A stretch of DNA of 64,000 nucleotides from Vibrio sp. LaRot3 (GTDB lineage Bacteria; Pseudomonadota; Gammaproteobacteria; Enterobacterales; Vibrionaceae): contig NZ_JAPPTI010000001.1 in the NCBI RefSeq assembly GCF_027587025.1, positions 248,001-312,000 on the forward strand, in the 5' to 3' direction. The notes beneath the pieces were generated by a model. The model made no database searches. It was not told the DNA's origin and saw only the letters and a program-made list of their open reading frames with translations. Positions 46,763 through 56,860 of this stretch are shown piece by piece. The translations under genes and the position numbers were made by a program. The first letter of the stretch is position 1. Each line of letters opens with the position of its first letter.

Positions 46763-46794
46763 AAAGGGGGGATGACCATGGTCATCCCCCCTTT
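46763..46794. terminator. Bidirectional terminator, perfect 32-bp palindrome, between nupC-like gene and folD
   Basis: Arms aaaggggggatgacca and its exact complement, with no loop bases needed for symmetry, between convergent genes. Confidence 0.85.
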
Positions 46795-46815
46795 GTTTAT
46801 CTTGCGCTTAGCAAA

Positions 46816-47676
46816 CTACTTTTTAGTATGGAACTGCTCACACGCTAGCATGGTGTTTTCAATCAGGCTCGCAACCGTCATTGGACCCACACCGCCAGGA
46901 ACTGGAGTAATAAAGCTGGCGTTATCTTTAGCTTTATCGTATTCCACATCGCCAACCAGTTTGCCTGACTCTAGGCGGTTGATGCCTACATCGACAACCA
47001 CAGCGCCTTTCTTAATCCACTCTCCCGGAATAAAGTTAGGTTTACCGACCGCTACCACGACTAAATCCGCTTGGCGAACATGGCCTTCTAAATCTTTAGT
47101 GAAGCGGTGACAAGTGGTTGTCGTACAACCTGCTAAAAGCAGTTCTAATGTCATTGGGCGACCAACAATGTTTGAGGCACCAACGACCACCGCGTGCATA
47201 CCACGTAGGTCGATATTGTAACGATCAAGCAATGTGATGATGCCTTTTGGCGTACAAGAACGCAGCTTAGGAATGCGCTGAGCAAGGCGACCTACATTGT
47301 AAGGGTGGAAGCCATCGACATCTTTTTCAGGATGAATGCGCTCTAGCACTGATGTTGCATCAATGCCTGCTGGTAAAGGCAGCTGCACCAAAATACCGTC
47401 AATTTCATCGTCGTTGTTTAGCTCGTCGATAAGTGCCAGTAGTTCTGTTTCGTTAGTCGATGCTGGTAAGTCAAAAGACTTTGAGATGAAACCCACTTCC
47501 TCACATGCGCGGCGTTTGCTGCCAACATACACTTGTGATGCTGGGTCTTCACCCACTAGAACCACAGCAAGGCCAGGAGCTCGTAGACCCGCTTCTACGC
47601 GTGCTTTTACACGAGCGGCGACTTCAGATCGCACGGTTTGAGAGATGAGTTTTCCATCAATATTTTGAGCAGTCAT
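46816..47676 (-). CDS. folD: Methylene-THF dehydrogenase / methenyl-THF cyclohydrolase
   Basis: A bifunctional one-carbon enzyme interconverting 5,10-methylene- and 10-formyl-tetrahydrofolate with NADP. The start at 47676 ([11 protein letters not shown]) follows aaggaa, giving 286 residues; the frame extends to 47754 without family resemblance. The catalytic Lys lies in [14 protein letters not shown] near residue 54, and GILVQLPLP and ASNIVGRPM are family signatures. Confidence 0.97.
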   Translation of the reverse strand: MTAQNIDGKLISQTVRSEVAARVKARVEAGLRAPGLAVVLVGEDPASQVYVGSKRRACEEVGFISKSFDLPASTNETELLALIDELNNDDEIDGILVQLPLPAGIDATSVLERIHPEKDVDGFHPYNVGRLAQRIPKLRSCTPKGIITLLDRYNIDLRGMHAVVVGASNIVGRPMTLELLLAGCTTTTCHRFTKDLEGHVRQADLVVVAVGKPNFIPGEWIKKGAVVVDVGINRLESGKLVGDVEYDKAKDNASFITPVPGGVGPMTVASLIENTMLACEQFHTKK

Positions 47677-47838
47677 AGCTTTCCTTTTGAAAAAGAGCTG
47701 AGTATTTATTTGTTGCGCATTGTCGCAAAAAAAACGGATAAACTCCATACGCAAACGTTTGCTTTGGGGTAAAATTAGACACCTTTAGCTTTCGTGCCCT
47801 TTTTTTAAGCATTCAGATCAGAATGTTAGTAAAAGCCC

Positions 47839-47866
47839 TTGTGTTGAGCGCTTTAACTCGTATAAT
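47839..47866 (+). promoter_or_regulatory. Promoter of tRNA-Arg
   Basis: A -35 TTGTGT (47839-47844) and a consensus -10 TATAAT (47861-47866) with a 16-bp spacer, 15 bp before the mature tRNA 5' end. The intervening cctttccc resembles a GC-rich discriminator. Confidence 0.65.
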
Positions 47867-47880
47867 CCTTTCCCTGTAGC

Positions 47881-47957
47881 GCGCCCTTAGCTCAGCTGGA
47901 TAGAGCACGTCCCTTCTAAGGATGTGGTCATAGGTTCGAATCCTATAGGGCGTGCCA
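47881..47957 (+). tRNA. tRNA-Arg (anticodon UCU)
   Basis: 77 nt with acceptor gcgccct / agggcgt, D arm gctcagctggatagagc, anticodon loop cttctaa, T loop ggttcgaatcc and encoded CCA. It matches the argU type that reads rare AGA codons. Confidence 0.96.
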
Positions 47958-47966
47958 TTTATTTAG

Positions 47967-48003
47967 AAAGCCCCGATAGCTCATTGAGTTATCGGGGCTT
48001 TTG
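47967..48003 (+). terminator. Terminator of tRNA-Arg
   Basis: Stem aaagccccgata / tatcggggcttt followed by tt, 10 bp after the tRNA. Confidence 0.85.
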
Positions 48004-48078
48004 CGTTTTAGCCTACCTAATTAGTACATGACTCCTTGCGAGATAGGCTAACTAATCGATTTCAATTTACTGAATTAT

Positions 48079-48417
48079 TCAGTCCATTCGAGTAATAAAG
48101 GTTTGCTCATCATCCACAAAAGCCACAAAGCCACCGTGGTAGATAAACACTCGACCACGCCCCTCAACTAGGCAGGCAAGCTGTGGGTTCAAGTCTTCTT
48201 CGTTATTCTTGCTTTGAAATGTGCCGGTATCGGTGATTACACCGTCGAGGCTAGGCAAATACCCATATTTGCGCTTGGCTTGATCAATTAGGCTCAGTTC
48301 ACTGGCAATAGAGAAGCAAGAGGGGATAGCACCAGCATCTTCGATAAACATGGGTTTCAGTTCTTCAAAAGCGGTGATCACTAGCCAGTCGATGCCGTTA
48401 ACGTGATGGATAAACAT
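48079..48417 (-). CDS. Hypothetical protein (112 aa)
   Basis: A soluble 112-residue protein that I do not recognise. It has no signal peptide and no transmembrane helix. Two cysteines (PSCFSI, LACLVEG) and a beta-rich C-terminus (GRVFIYHGGFVAFVDDE) are visible. It sits just downstream of tRNA-Arg, at the edge of a less conserved stretch. Confidence 0.5.
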   Translation of the reverse strand: MFIHHVNGIDWLVITAFEELKPMFIEDAGAIPSCFSIASELSLIDQAKRKYGYLPSLDGVITDTGTFQSKNNEEDLNPQLACLVEGRGRVFIYHGGFVAFVDDEQTFITRMD

Positions 48418-48567
48418 AAATTATAAATACCTAGTTTCTCGGTAATTCTGATGTGGGAAGTTTATCACTATCAAAAGAGAAGTTCGCAGAGAATTAGTGT
48501 CGAGAGCAGGGAATGCAGTGTCATTCTCGATCACTCATTCGGTTAGCTTTAACGCGTTTTTGCTCCA

Positions 48568-49470
48568 TTATGAGTTAGAAGTTAAATTTTCGGAGATGAA
48601 ATCTACAAGTAACTTTGATATGTGTGAATGAAAATTTATTGCACGATAATGAATGAATATTGTCAGTGGAGATAAATCATAATCCACAGAAACTTGTTGT
48701 AATTTATTCTGTTTTATCTCATCTAAGCAGAAGCTACTGGGCAGAGCGACAAACCCAAGTCCACGTTGTGCAAGAGCTTTTGCCGTAAATCCACCATCTA
48801 CTTTTATTCTTGATTTTGGCGATAGTGACCTATACTCATTTGACTCTGGAATAGTGAAAATCCAAGGGTCACCTCCAAAAGATTTATAGCTTGATATACA
48901 AGGCATTGACTCCAGTTCAGTTAGGTTTTTTGGCAAGCCATAGCGGTTAATACACTCTTTAGAAGCCAAGATAATAGTGTCCCATTGGCAAAGTGGCTTC
49001 GATACCCAATCTCTGTCATCGAGGTCTCCTCGCTCAAAGCTAATAATAATATCGGGGTCGTTTGAGATAGCATTTTCAATCGCAGTACTGTGCTCACAGT
49101 ACAGTGTAATGTCTGTATATGTGGCTAAAAAATCCGCTAAAACGTCTCCAATAATAGGTATATCTGGAGAGCTAAGTCGAATGCTTCCTTTAAGGGAGGT
49201 CTGTGCCTCACTTAGTCGCTGTAGTGACTGATTGAGGTTGTACAATGGTTCTCTAATTTCTTGGAATAAACGCTCACCCATCAGTGTTGGGGTTACTTTA
49301 CGAGTTGTTCTATAGAATAGCTTTTCACCCAATACCGACTCTAGTTGTTGGATGTGTCTGCTGACGTTGGAACTTGGAATTGCTAGGTGTTCGGAGGCTT
49401 TAACAAAACTATGGTTTTCATAAACGGAAAAAAATGATTGTAGCCAAACATTATCAATTCTATCTAACAT
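48568..49470 (-). CDS. LysR-family transcriptional regulator
   Basis: A 300-residue LysR protein with the helix-turn-helix at about 17-45 (SFVKASEHLAIPSSNVSRHIQQLE) and effector domain after residue 90. It is divergent from the alpha/beta hydrolase at 49572, the classical layout for a LysR regulator and its target. A dyad at 49526-49545 in the 100-bp gap may be its site. The coding sequence is more AT-rich than the core genes around it. Confidence 0.87.
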   Translation of the reverse strand: MLDRIDNVWLQSFFSVYENHSFVKASEHLAIPSSNVSRHIQQLESVLGEKLFYRTTRKVTPTLMGERLFQEIREPLYNLNQSLQRLSEAQTSLKGSIRLSSPDIPIIGDVLADFLATYTDITLYCEHSTAIENAISNDPDIIISFERGDLDDRDWVSKPLCQWDTIILASKECINRYGLPKNLTELESMPCISSYKSFGGDPWIFTIPESNEYRSLSPKSRIKVDGGFTAKALAQRGLGFVALPSSFCLDEIKQNKLQQVSVDYDLSPLTIFIHYRAINFHSHISKLLVDFISENLTSNS

Positions 49471-49525
49471 GATTGTCCCAAAATTTAAGATATAGAAGCC
49501 AATATTAGCTCATTTTATCGGTCTA

Positions 49526-49545
49526 AACCATGTCCTAGAATGGTT
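49526..49545. promoter_or_regulatory. Candidate LysR operator
   Basis: Interrupted dyad aaccat-N8-atggtt between the divergent LysR and hydrolase genes. It contains the T-N11-A spacing common to LysR sites. It lies 27 bp before the hydrolase start. Confidence 0.4.
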
Positions 49546-49571
49546 CCATAGCAACCAGAGCGAGTATATAA

Positions 49572-50417
49572 ATGAACGATAGAAATCCTTTATTTGTCCT
49601 TCGTGATAATCATCATTTACAAGTCGAGCAGCATGGTTCAGGCCCACATTTGTTAATTATTGGTAGTGTGAACTACTACAAAAAAGTCATTCCCGAATCT
49701 CTGCACAATTACTTTACTTGTGTGTATGTGGATCATCGCGGGTTCTCAAAATGTGATGCTGTAGACCCAATTGAGTTTGTCAGCTTAGATACTATCACTC
49801 GTGATATCCAAGCAATATGCGACAGCCTGAATCTAACTAAAACTAGTGTTTTAGGCCATTCAGGTCATGCGTATATGGCAATGCACTTTGCAAGTCATGC
49901 GAAAATAAAGATCGAAAAGTTGATTGTAGTTGGTGCTGCGCCAAGTCTGTCAGGTGATATGCAAGAGAAACAGTTTACTCATTGGTCTGAAAATGCTTCT
50001 GAACAACGAAAAAAGTTGCTAGATACAAGCATGGCTAGATTAGAAAGTGATATTGCCAAACAGCCAGAACGTAAGTTTGCGCATATCTGTCGTAGATTAG
50101 GCCCAATGAGATGGAAAGATGCATCATTTGATGAGTTACCTTTGTGGAATGATGTTGAAATGAATACACCGTTACTAGATACGCTTTGGGGAGAAATATT
50201 CAGAGATATCGAGCTAACGCAGTTTTCTTCAAACTTGGATGTCACCGTAATTAATGGAGAACTAGATTTTAGCATTGCTCCGATTGAGATGTGGGAAAGC
50301 ATTGAAGGCGCATTTAAATCATTACAGCTGATTAAGTTAGAAGCTGTATCGCATACGCCAATGCTAGAAGAACCAGAAAAATTTGTTGAAACGATCCTGA
50401 GTATATTTAACCATTAG
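49572..50417 (+). CDS. Alpha/beta hydrolase
   Basis: A 281-residue alpha/beta-hydrolase-fold protein. The nucleophile elbow reads GHSGH near residue 97 instead of the usual GxSxG, with His in the last position. The acid is probably the Asp in NGELDFSIAP near 236 and the His is in SHTPMLEEPEKF near 263, so a full catalytic triad is plausible. The oxyanion region GSVNYYKK is unusual in place of HG. The substrate is unknown; likely controlled by the divergent LysR. Confidence 0.82.
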   Translation: MNDRNPLFVLRDNHHLQVEQHGSGPHLLIIGSVNYYKKVIPESLHNYFTCVYVDHRGFSKCDAVDPIEFVSLDTITRDIQAICDSLNLTKTSVLGHSGHAYMAMHFASHAKIKIEKLIVVGAAPSLSGDMQEKQFTHWSENASEQRKKLLDTSMARLESDIAKQPERKFAHICRRLGPMRWKDASFDELPLWNDVEMNTPLLDTLWGEIFRDIELTQFSSNLDVTVINGELDFSIAPIEMWESIEGAFKSLQLIKLEAVSHTPMLEEPEKFVETILSIFNH

Positions 50418-50542
50418 ATAAAATTCATAGTTATGTGTAGTTGATAGCTCAAATAATAAGGAGCGGAAGTTTGAGTTGTTCAGACTCTAACAAGTTTTTG
50501 TCCATTAATTAGTTAAATGTACTATTCCTTATCGACATTTAA

Positions 50543-50566
50543 AAAGCGCCTTTAACGGCGCTTTAT
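50543..50566. terminator. Terminator between hydrolase and MFS transporter genes
   Basis: Stem aaagcgcc / ggcgcttt with a 6-nt loop between convergent genes. Confidence 0.75.
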
Positions 50567-50599
50567 GAAGTGTTTATCTGCTGTGCCTACATTCAAGCA

Positions 50600-51931
50600 C
50601 TAAAAAATCGGCTTTTTCCTGTCTTTAAAATAAAACACGGCGCTAATGGTTAAGAACAGAAAGGCGAAGTAATACACAAACGATGATAAAGAGGCTAAGA
50701 AAGCGATGTTAGCCTCGACTTCTTCTGGTGTGTAGTTTTGCGAAAGTAGCTTGTAGTAGTAAGCGTAAAGCATGCCAATCGAGCCATAACCGAGGTTGAA
50801 CATTAAGCCTTTAAAGCTGAGTACGGTCGCACGGTTGTGGGATTCGGTGTTCTTGTTCAGGTGGTAGCTAATAAAAATGTTCATGGTCATGATGATGAAC
50901 ATCAGCACCAGAGCAGGGATTACGCCGTAAATTGACCACCCTAGACTTATACAATAATAGGTCGCAATACTTGCTAATCCCATAATGGTAATGAAAGCTT
51001 TTGGAGCCATGCTTTCAGCAAGTCTTCGGCTTTGTCCTGCCAGAATGATTTTGAGCACACTCATCCCTGCACCAATCAATCCAATGTAGATAATTGGAAT
51101 ACTAATGGCGGTGTAATATTGGCTATTCATGGTAAAGAACATGCGCGATGTATGCTCAAACAAACTGTAATAGAGCAAAATGAACAACACATAAGGCGTT
51201 GAGAGTACCCATTTACCAGTGTTTAGCGTCAGTTTTAGGCTGGTAATTGTTGTGGTGATTTTCCCGCTGCCACTTGGTTGCTGCTTTTTTTCTTCCTTCA
51301 TGTTTAATGCCGAATAAATGGCGACAAGTGCCACCACCAAAGTAGCGTAGACAGGAATACGCATGATCTCTTGTGTGGTTTCTGGCGCATTTAACCCTAA
51401 AAACTGATAAATACTCGACATGAAGTTAACGTCATACATGGCAGCGCCAATCAGCGTGACAAAAATACCAATGGTCGAGGAGAGACGAAGCTGAATTTGC
51501 AGCACTCTTGGCCATAATTCTTCTTTGCCTTGTTCCTTTAAGGTGTCGTAAGCCAAGGCTTCATCTGCGCCGCTCGCTAAAGCCATCGCTAAGCCACTCA
51601 ATATTCGGTTTATAAAGAACACGGTGAAAACCAAGCTTGGGTTGCCTATCGGCACAAAGGCGATCATGGCAATTTCAACAAACATCACCATTGATGAAAG
51701 CACCACCAGTTTTTTGCGGCCTAAGGTATCGGCAAAAGCACCGGAGGGCACTTCGGCCAGTACAATGGTTGCCGCCCAAACCACATTTAGCATCGCGAAC
51801 TGTGAAAGGGTTAAGCCGTAATCGAGATAGAGCAGTGTGAATATTGGGTAATAAAAGCGCGCAAAGTAACTGCTGCGAAATATCAGGAAGTTGCGAACAT
51901 TATCAATTTGAAGGATTTGTTTGAGCGTCAT
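50600..51931 (-). CDS. Major facilitator superfamily transporter
   Basis: A 443-residue protein with about 12 hydrophobic segments. The loop 2-3 motif of the family is present as SGAFADTLGRKKLVV near residue 62-76, next to EVPSGAF. It lacks strong substrate clues. The start follows a purine-poor leader without a clear Shine-Dalgarno. It stands alone between a convergent hydrolase and a divergent gamma-glutamyltransferase. Confidence 0.87.
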   Translation of the reverse strand: MTLKQILQIDNVRNFLIFRSSYFARFYYPIFTLLYLDYGLTLSQFAMLNVVWAATIVLAEVPSGAFADTLGRKKLVVLSSMVMFVEIAMIAFVPIGNPSLVFTVFFINRILSGLAMALASGADEALAYDTLKEQGKEELWPRVLQIQLRLSSTIGIFVTLIGAAMYDVNFMSSIYQFLGLNAPETTQEIMRIPVYATLVVALVAIYSALNMKEEKKQQPSGSGKITTTITSLKLTLNTGKWVLSTPYVLFILLYYSLFEHTSRMFFTMNSQYYTAISIPIIYIGLIGAGMSVLKIILAGQSRRLAESMAPKAFITIMGLASIATYYCISLGWSIYGVIPALVLMFIIMTMNIFISYHLNKNTESHNRATVLSFKGLMFNLGYGSIGMLYAYYYKLLSQNYTPEEVEANIAFLASLSSFVYYFAFLFLTISAVFYFKDRKKPIF

Positions 51932-52173
51932 GAAGCTTTCTGCACCGTAAATAACATAATTCGGTTCTTATTGTGTGGGAAGGCAAGGGGTTAACCTTTG
52001 AAAAATCGCCGGATTATAGCAATAACCAGCTACTTTTCTACCTACAAATGAGACTCACTTCGCCAAAATGGCTCTCAGTTATGGGGTCACAAATTAATCA
52101 CGTCGTCCTATCGTTTTACACTTGTTCACCTATTCTCCTAGTAGTCGAAGAATAAAAGCGAATAAGGATATTC

Positions 52174-53919
52174 ATGATGAGATTAACAATGCTCACTGCA
52201 CTGATAGGTATCGCCTCTTGGCCAATCAGTGCAGACTCGCAAACTGCGGATTCAGTGGCCCCCGAAGCAACCAATGAGATACGTGCAAAGAAAGCGGTTG
52301 AAGCTGAGAGCTTCATGGTTACCGCTGCACATCCTTTGGCGGTAGAAGCTGGGTATAAAGTTCTTAACGCTGGTGGCAGTGCCGCTGATGCGTTGGTTGC
52401 GGTGCAGACGGTTCTTGGTTTGGTGGAGCCTCAGTCTTCGGGCTTAGGTGGCGGGGCATTCTTAGTGTATTGGGATGCAAAGCAAAACAAACTGACGAGT
52501 TTTGATGGGCGAGAGACCGCGCCATTAGCCGCGAGGCCAGAGTTATTTCAAGATGAAAACGGTCAACCGTTGAAGTTCTTTGATGCAGTGGTGGGAGGGC
52601 GTTCAGTCGGAACTCCGGGAACGGTTAAGTTGCTGGAAACCATGCATCAAAAGTATGGTGATAAGCCATGGTCTGAATTGATGCAACCTGCAATTCAGTT
52701 AGCCAACAATGGGTTTGAAGTGTCACCTCGTATGGCTGCTTCTATTTCAAATGATAAAGCGCGATTAGCTCGCTACCCTGACACTCAGGCTTACTTTTTC
52801 ACCCAAGATGGTGAACCGTTGCCACAAGGCTATAAGCTAGTGAACAAAGCATACGCCAAAACACTTCAAACTATTGCCAAACAGGGTTCAGCTCCGTTTT
52901 ATACTGGCAAAATTGCCAAGAGTATCGTCAATAAAGTCACCGCGATTGAAGATAACCCCGGTTTGTTAGCGATGGAAGATTTTGCCACTTACAAAGTTAT
53001 CGAGCGCGATGTGGTTTGTTCTGCTTATCATCAATACGATGTGTGTGGTATGGGGCCGCCAAGTTCTGGTGCGTTAACCTTGGGGCAAATACTTGGTATT
53101 TCGAGCCATTTTGATTTGGCTAAGTTAGGTAAAGATAGCCCGACGTCGTGGCAGATTATCGGCGATGCTTCTCGTCTCGCCTTTGCCGATCGTGGGCGCT
53201 ACATGGCAGATTCCGATTATGTGCCAATGCCGCAAGGGTTACTCGACCCCGAATATTTAGCTCAGCGGGCAAAGCTGATAAAGCAAGGTGAAGCTCTTGA
53301 GTCTGTGACTGCGGGCGAACCACCTTGGGATGCAAAAATGGCAATGGCGGATGATCAATCCCTAGAGCTACCGAGCACCACACATATCGTTATTGTCGAT
53401 GGTGAGGGGAATATTATCTCGATGACCAGCACCATCGAAAATGGCTTTGGTTCTCGAGTGATGTCCAACGGGTTCTTGCTAAATAACGAACTGACCGATT
53501 TTTCATTTGCCGCTCACAAAGATGGTTTGCCGATCGCCAACCGAGTCGAGCCCGGTAAGCGTCCTCGCTCTTCGATGGCCCCAACGATAGTGATGAAAGA
53601 TGGCGAACCTTATATGGCGATTGGTTCTCCGGGAGGGTCGCTCATCATTGGTTATGTCGCCAAAACCTTGATTGCCCATATTGATTGGGGAATGCCTATT
53701 CAACAAGCAATAGAGATGCCAAACATGCTCAATCGTTTTGGCACGTACGATATTGAAATAAGAACGGATGCGGAGAAGTTTAAAGCGCCATTAGAGAAGA
53801 TGGGATTCGAAGTGAATCTGCGTGATCTCAACTCGGGCTTACATGGCGTGGTGTTTAAAGATGGCAAAATGATTGGCGGGGCGGATTCTCGGCGTGAGGG
53901 GATTGTGCTCGGCAACTAG
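52174..53919 (+). CDS. ggt: Gamma-glutamyltransferase
   Basis: A periplasmic Ntn-hydrolase that cleaves glutathione and other gamma-glutamyl compounds. The 581-residue proenzyme has a signal peptide (MRLTMLTALIGIASWPISAD). GGNAADA-type segment AGGSAADALVA and LGGGAFLVYW follow. The autoprocessing nucleophile is the first Thr of STTHIVIVDGEGN near residue 402, dividing large and small subunits. GKRPRSSMAPT and GSPGGS in the small subunit bind the gamma-glutamyl group. It follows an aagga site. Confidence 0.96.
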   Translation: MMRLTMLTALIGIASWPISADSQTADSVAPEATNEIRAKKAVEAESFMVTAAHPLAVEAGYKVLNAGGSAADALVAVQTVLGLVEPQSSGLGGGAFLVYWDAKQNKLTSFDGRETAPLAARPELFQDENGQPLKFFDAVVGGRSVGTPGTVKLLETMHQKYGDKPWSELMQPAIQLANNGFEVSPRMAASISNDKARLARYPDTQAYFFTQDGEPLPQGYKLVNKAYAKTLQTIAKQGSAPFYTGKIAKSIVNKVTAIEDNPGLLAMEDFATYKVIERDVVCSAYHQYDVCGMGPPSSGALTLGQILGISSHFDLAKLGKDSPTSWQIIGDASRLAFADRGRYMADSDYVPMPQGLLDPEYLAQRAKLIKQGEALESVTAGEPPWDAKMAMADDQSLELPSTTHIVIVDGEGNIISMTSTIENGFGSRVMSNGFLLNNELTDFSFAAHKDGLPIANRVEPGKRPRSSMAPTIVMKDGEPYMAIGSPGGSLIIGYVAKTLIAHIDWGMPIQQAIEMPNMLNRFGTYDIEIRTDAEKFKAPLEKMGFEVNLRDLNSGLHGVVFKDGKMIGGADSRREGIVLGN

Positions 53920-53969
53920 TTATTCTTGGCAACAACTCTTTATCGCTTGATTATTACCTCTCTATAAAT

Positions 53970-53997
53970 AAAGCCGCATTCACTAAGGTGCGGTTTT
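53970..53997 (+). terminator. Terminator of ggt
   Basis: Stem aagccgca / tgcggttt with one G-U pair and a T-rich tail. Confidence 0.65.
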
Positions 53998-54214
53998 GTC
54001 GTCTTTGCGCTTGAGTGCTTAGTAAACGCCAAAGATGCGTTTTATAAATTGATGGGCAGCGCCTATTAATTTAATAGTTTCAACTGATTGGCTGTCGATG
54101 GCGACATTGAGCAAAATGCGTTTCTTAAAGTCTGTTTGCTTCGCGAAAATGACAATTAAAAAAGCGATTAGCGAAGCTTCCTAAAAGAACTATTTTTGCT
54201 ATCAGGAGTATGGA

Positions 54215-55855
54215 ATGCACTACCTTTCTCAGCTAAAAGTGAGGACTCGTTTAGCGCTTGGATTCGGTATCTTAGTCGCGCTAATGGTCGTGCTTACGAT
54301 TGTCGGTATTCAAAAGGTTAACTTCATTGATATGAGTTTGTCGAAAGTGACCGACATAAACTCAGTAAAGCAGCGTTATGCGATTAACTATCGAGGTAGT
54401 GTCCATGATCGCGCGATTGCCATTCGAGATGTCGCCATCATTTCTAGCCCGCAAGAGTTATCAACACTGGAAGATGATATTCGTCGCTTAGAAATGTTCT
54501 ATCTCCAGTCAGAGCAGAACATGCGTGAAATGATCGCCAACAATGTGCCTTTTACCGATAAAGAGCTGAGCATTCTGCAAAGCATTGATGAGATACAAGC
54601 TAAAACGCTGCCTCTTGTTCAACAAGTAATTGCCAAGAAAAAGAACGGTGAAGATGTCACGGCATTGGTGCTTGAACAAGTGCGGCCAAACTTCACGCAA
54701 TGGCTTAAAGTGATCAACGAGTTTATCGATTATCAGGAAGCGCTAAACCAGCAATTAACGCCAGTTGCTCGTGCAGAAGCGAATGGCTTTGAGAGCTTAA
54801 TGTTACTGCTAAGTGGTATTGCTATTGTGATATCAGCGCTGGTGGGTTTTGTGATTGAACGTAGCTTCCGCCGTTCGCTAGGTGGTGAGCCTTATTTTGC
54901 CCAACATGCTATTCAGCAGATGGCGAAAGGCGAGTTAACCCAAGATTACAACAACAGTGATGATGGCAGCATTTTACATTCGTTGTCTTCGATGTCTGAA
55001 AAGCTCAGTTCGATTGTGCACAATATTCGTGGTGCTTCTGATCAATTGGCAGAACAAGTTGAGAAAGTGTCACAAGGTTCCAGTTCGGTGTTTGACTCTG
55101 CTCAGCAGCAAGCCGGCTTAACGGAAAATATGGCAATCAAACTAGAAGCAATGCACGCAAGTATTGATGAAATTGCTGCGATTGTGGCGCAATCAGAGCA
55201 GAACTCCGTCAATACATCAGAGAATGCTCGTGATGGCCGACAGAGAGTCGCAGCAGTCGCAGAGCAAATGCTTTCCGTAACGGCAGCCGTGAATGAGACG
55301 GTAGCGCAAGTCAAAGAGCTAGAAACTAAAACGCGTGATATCGGTGGCATTGTTAACATCATTAGCGGGATCTCTGAACAAACTAACTTACTGGCGTTGA
55401 ATGCAGCCATCGAGGCAGCAAGGGCAGGGGAGTCTGGCCGAGGTTTTGCCGTAGTTGCCGATGAAGTAAGGCAGCTAGCGAGCCGAACGGGAGAGGCAAC
55501 CACGCAAATTGAAACCATGTTAGCAGAGGTGCAGGCACAAACAGTTGCAAGTGTCTCGGCAATGGAAAATACGCAGCCCAAAGTAGAGAGTTGCCAAAAG
55601 AACACCGAAGAAGCAAGTCAGCTATTGGTTAATATTGAGCAGCAATCGCAAGATTCACTTAATCGAGTGCGCGACATAGTGCTCGCAACGGGTGAGCAAG
55701 TCGATGTGGTACGTGAGTTGGTCGTCGCAATGGATCAAATTTCTAGCATGTCGAATGAATCCATTCGATTGATGGAAGACAACCAAAGTGCAAGCCAAAA
55801 CCTGAATGCGCTTTCTGAGCACTTAAAAGAGGAAGTGGCATTCTTTAAAGTGTAG
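54215..55855 (+). CDS. Methyl-accepting chemotaxis protein
   Basis: A 546-residue chemoreceptor. Two transmembrane helices (about 12-32 and 195-215) flank a four-helix-bundle ligand domain of the 4HB_MCP type. A HAMP-like linker leads to the cytoplasmic signalling domain, whose hairpin tip [19 protein letters not shown] and [13 protein letters not shown] are well conserved. No NWETF-type pentapeptide is seen at the C-terminus. The ligand is unknown. A good cagga site precedes the start. Confidence 0.95.
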   Translation: MHYLSQLKVRTRLALGFGILVALMVVLTIVGIQKVNFIDMSLSKVTDINSVKQRYAINYRGSVHDRAIAIRDVAIISSPQELSTLEDDIRRLEMFYLQSEQNMREMIANNVPFTDKELSILQSIDEIQAKTLPLVQQVIAKKKNGEDVTALVLEQVRPNFTQWLKVINEFIDYQEALNQQLTPVARAEANGFESLMLLLSGIAIVISALVGFVIERSFRRSLGGEPYFAQHAIQQMAKGELTQDYNNSDDGSILHSLSSMSEKLSSIVHNIRGASDQLAEQVEKVSQGSSSVFDSAQQQAGLTENMAIKLEAMHASIDEIAAIVAQSEQNSVNTSENARDGRQRVAAVAEQMLSVTAAVNETVAQVKELETKTRDIGGIVNIISGISEQTNLLALNAAIEAARAGESGRGFAVVADEVRQLASRTGEATTQIETMLAEVQAQTVASVSAMENTQPKVESCQKNTEEASQLLVNIEQQSQDSLNRVRDIVLATGEQVDVVRELVVAMDQISSMSNESIRLMEDNQSASQNLNALSEHLKEEVAFFKV

Positions 55856-55985
55856 TTTGCTTGGCATATACCCAGAGAATTTAACTTTAAATTATTGAAC
55901 TTATTGATAAATGATAAGTAGAGCCTAACACCAAGAGTTTCAGACGGTATAATCACCGACATTAAGTTATACCGTCTGAGGCATT

Positions 55986-56831
55986 ATGAAATTGACAACA
56001 TTGGTTGATAACACCCGTTTAGATGAACGACCGGATCTTTCTGTAGAGCGGGGGCTGTCATTTCATATTGACACAATGGGTACACAGCTTCTTTTTGATA
56101 CGGGGAGTGGAAGCACTTTTCTTGATAACGCTAAGGCGTTAGATGTTGATATTGAGCAAGTCGATATGGTGGTGATATCTCACCGCCACCATGACCATTG
56201 TAATGGTACCAAATATTTCACGGCGCAGAACTTATCAGCCAAAGTCTATCTTAAACACAGTGAGAGTCAGGAATTCTATTTTCGAGCCTTAGGCTTTAAA
56301 AGTAATGTCGGTATTGATAGGGCGATGCTACAAAACCAAGCCCATCGTTTTATCTTCCTTGAGCGCCCGACAGAGATTGCGCCCAATATCCACGTCATTA
56401 CCGAAATATGCCATAAGCACCCCAAGCCGAAAGGCAATCAATATCTCTACACAAAGACAGAAGCAGGGCTAGTGCATGATTCGTTTGAGCACGAGCAGAT
56501 TCTTGTGATCGAAGAAAGTGATGGTTTGGTTATATTTACGGGCTGTGCCCATAGTGGCGTGTTGAATATGATTGAAACGGTCATCGAGCGATTCCCTCAA
56601 GATAAGATCAAAGCGGTTGTCGGCGGTTTTCATCTCGTGGGACTGCCAATTTTCAATAGCATAGGTGGCACTTCACAAGAGATCAGAGAAATTGGCCGTG
56701 TATTGGCGCAGTATCCCATCGATATGTATTACACCGGCCATTGCACCGGAATGAAAGCCTACCAACTGTTAAAAGATGTGCTTGGTGAGCGTCTAGAGCT
56801 ACTGCCAACGGGCCGCGTAGTAACGATTTAA
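55986..56831 (+). CDS. MBL-fold metallo-hydrolase
   Basis: A 281-residue metallo-beta-lactamase-fold protein of the group annotated as 7,8-dihydropterin-6-methyl-4-aminobenzene-phosphate synthase-like. The metal site HxHxDH is SHRHHDHCNG at about residues 62-70. Further ligands lie in TGCAHSGVLNM, GGFHLVG and YTGHCTG. The substrate in bacteria is not established. It is followed by a convergent GNAT gene only 30 bp away. Confidence 0.88.
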   Translation: MKLTTLVDNTRLDERPDLSVERGLSFHIDTMGTQLLFDTGSGSTFLDNAKALDVDIEQVDMVVISHRHHDHCNGTKYFTAQNLSAKVYLKHSESQEFYFRALGFKSNVGIDRAMLQNQAHRFIFLERPTEIAPNIHVITEICHKHPKPKGNQYLYTKTEAGLVHDSFEHEQILVIEESDGLVIFTGCAHSGVLNMIETVIERFPQDKIKAVVGGFHLVGLPIFNSIGGTSQEIREIGRVLAQYPIDMYYTGHCTGMKAYQLLKDVLGERLELLPTGRVVTI

Positions 56832-56860
56832 CAGTAGGAAATCTTCGCCGCGCGACCCAT

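Noticed and set aside
47881..47957. Prophage or genomic island integrated at tRNA-Arg
   Set aside because: No integrase, no duplicated tRNA 3' end and no phage structural genes in the following sequence.
55102..55605. 167-residue minus-strand ORF inside the chemoreceptor gene
   Set aside because: Antisense shadow of a well-conserved MCP signalling domain; Ser/Ala/Cys-rich composition typical of such shadows.
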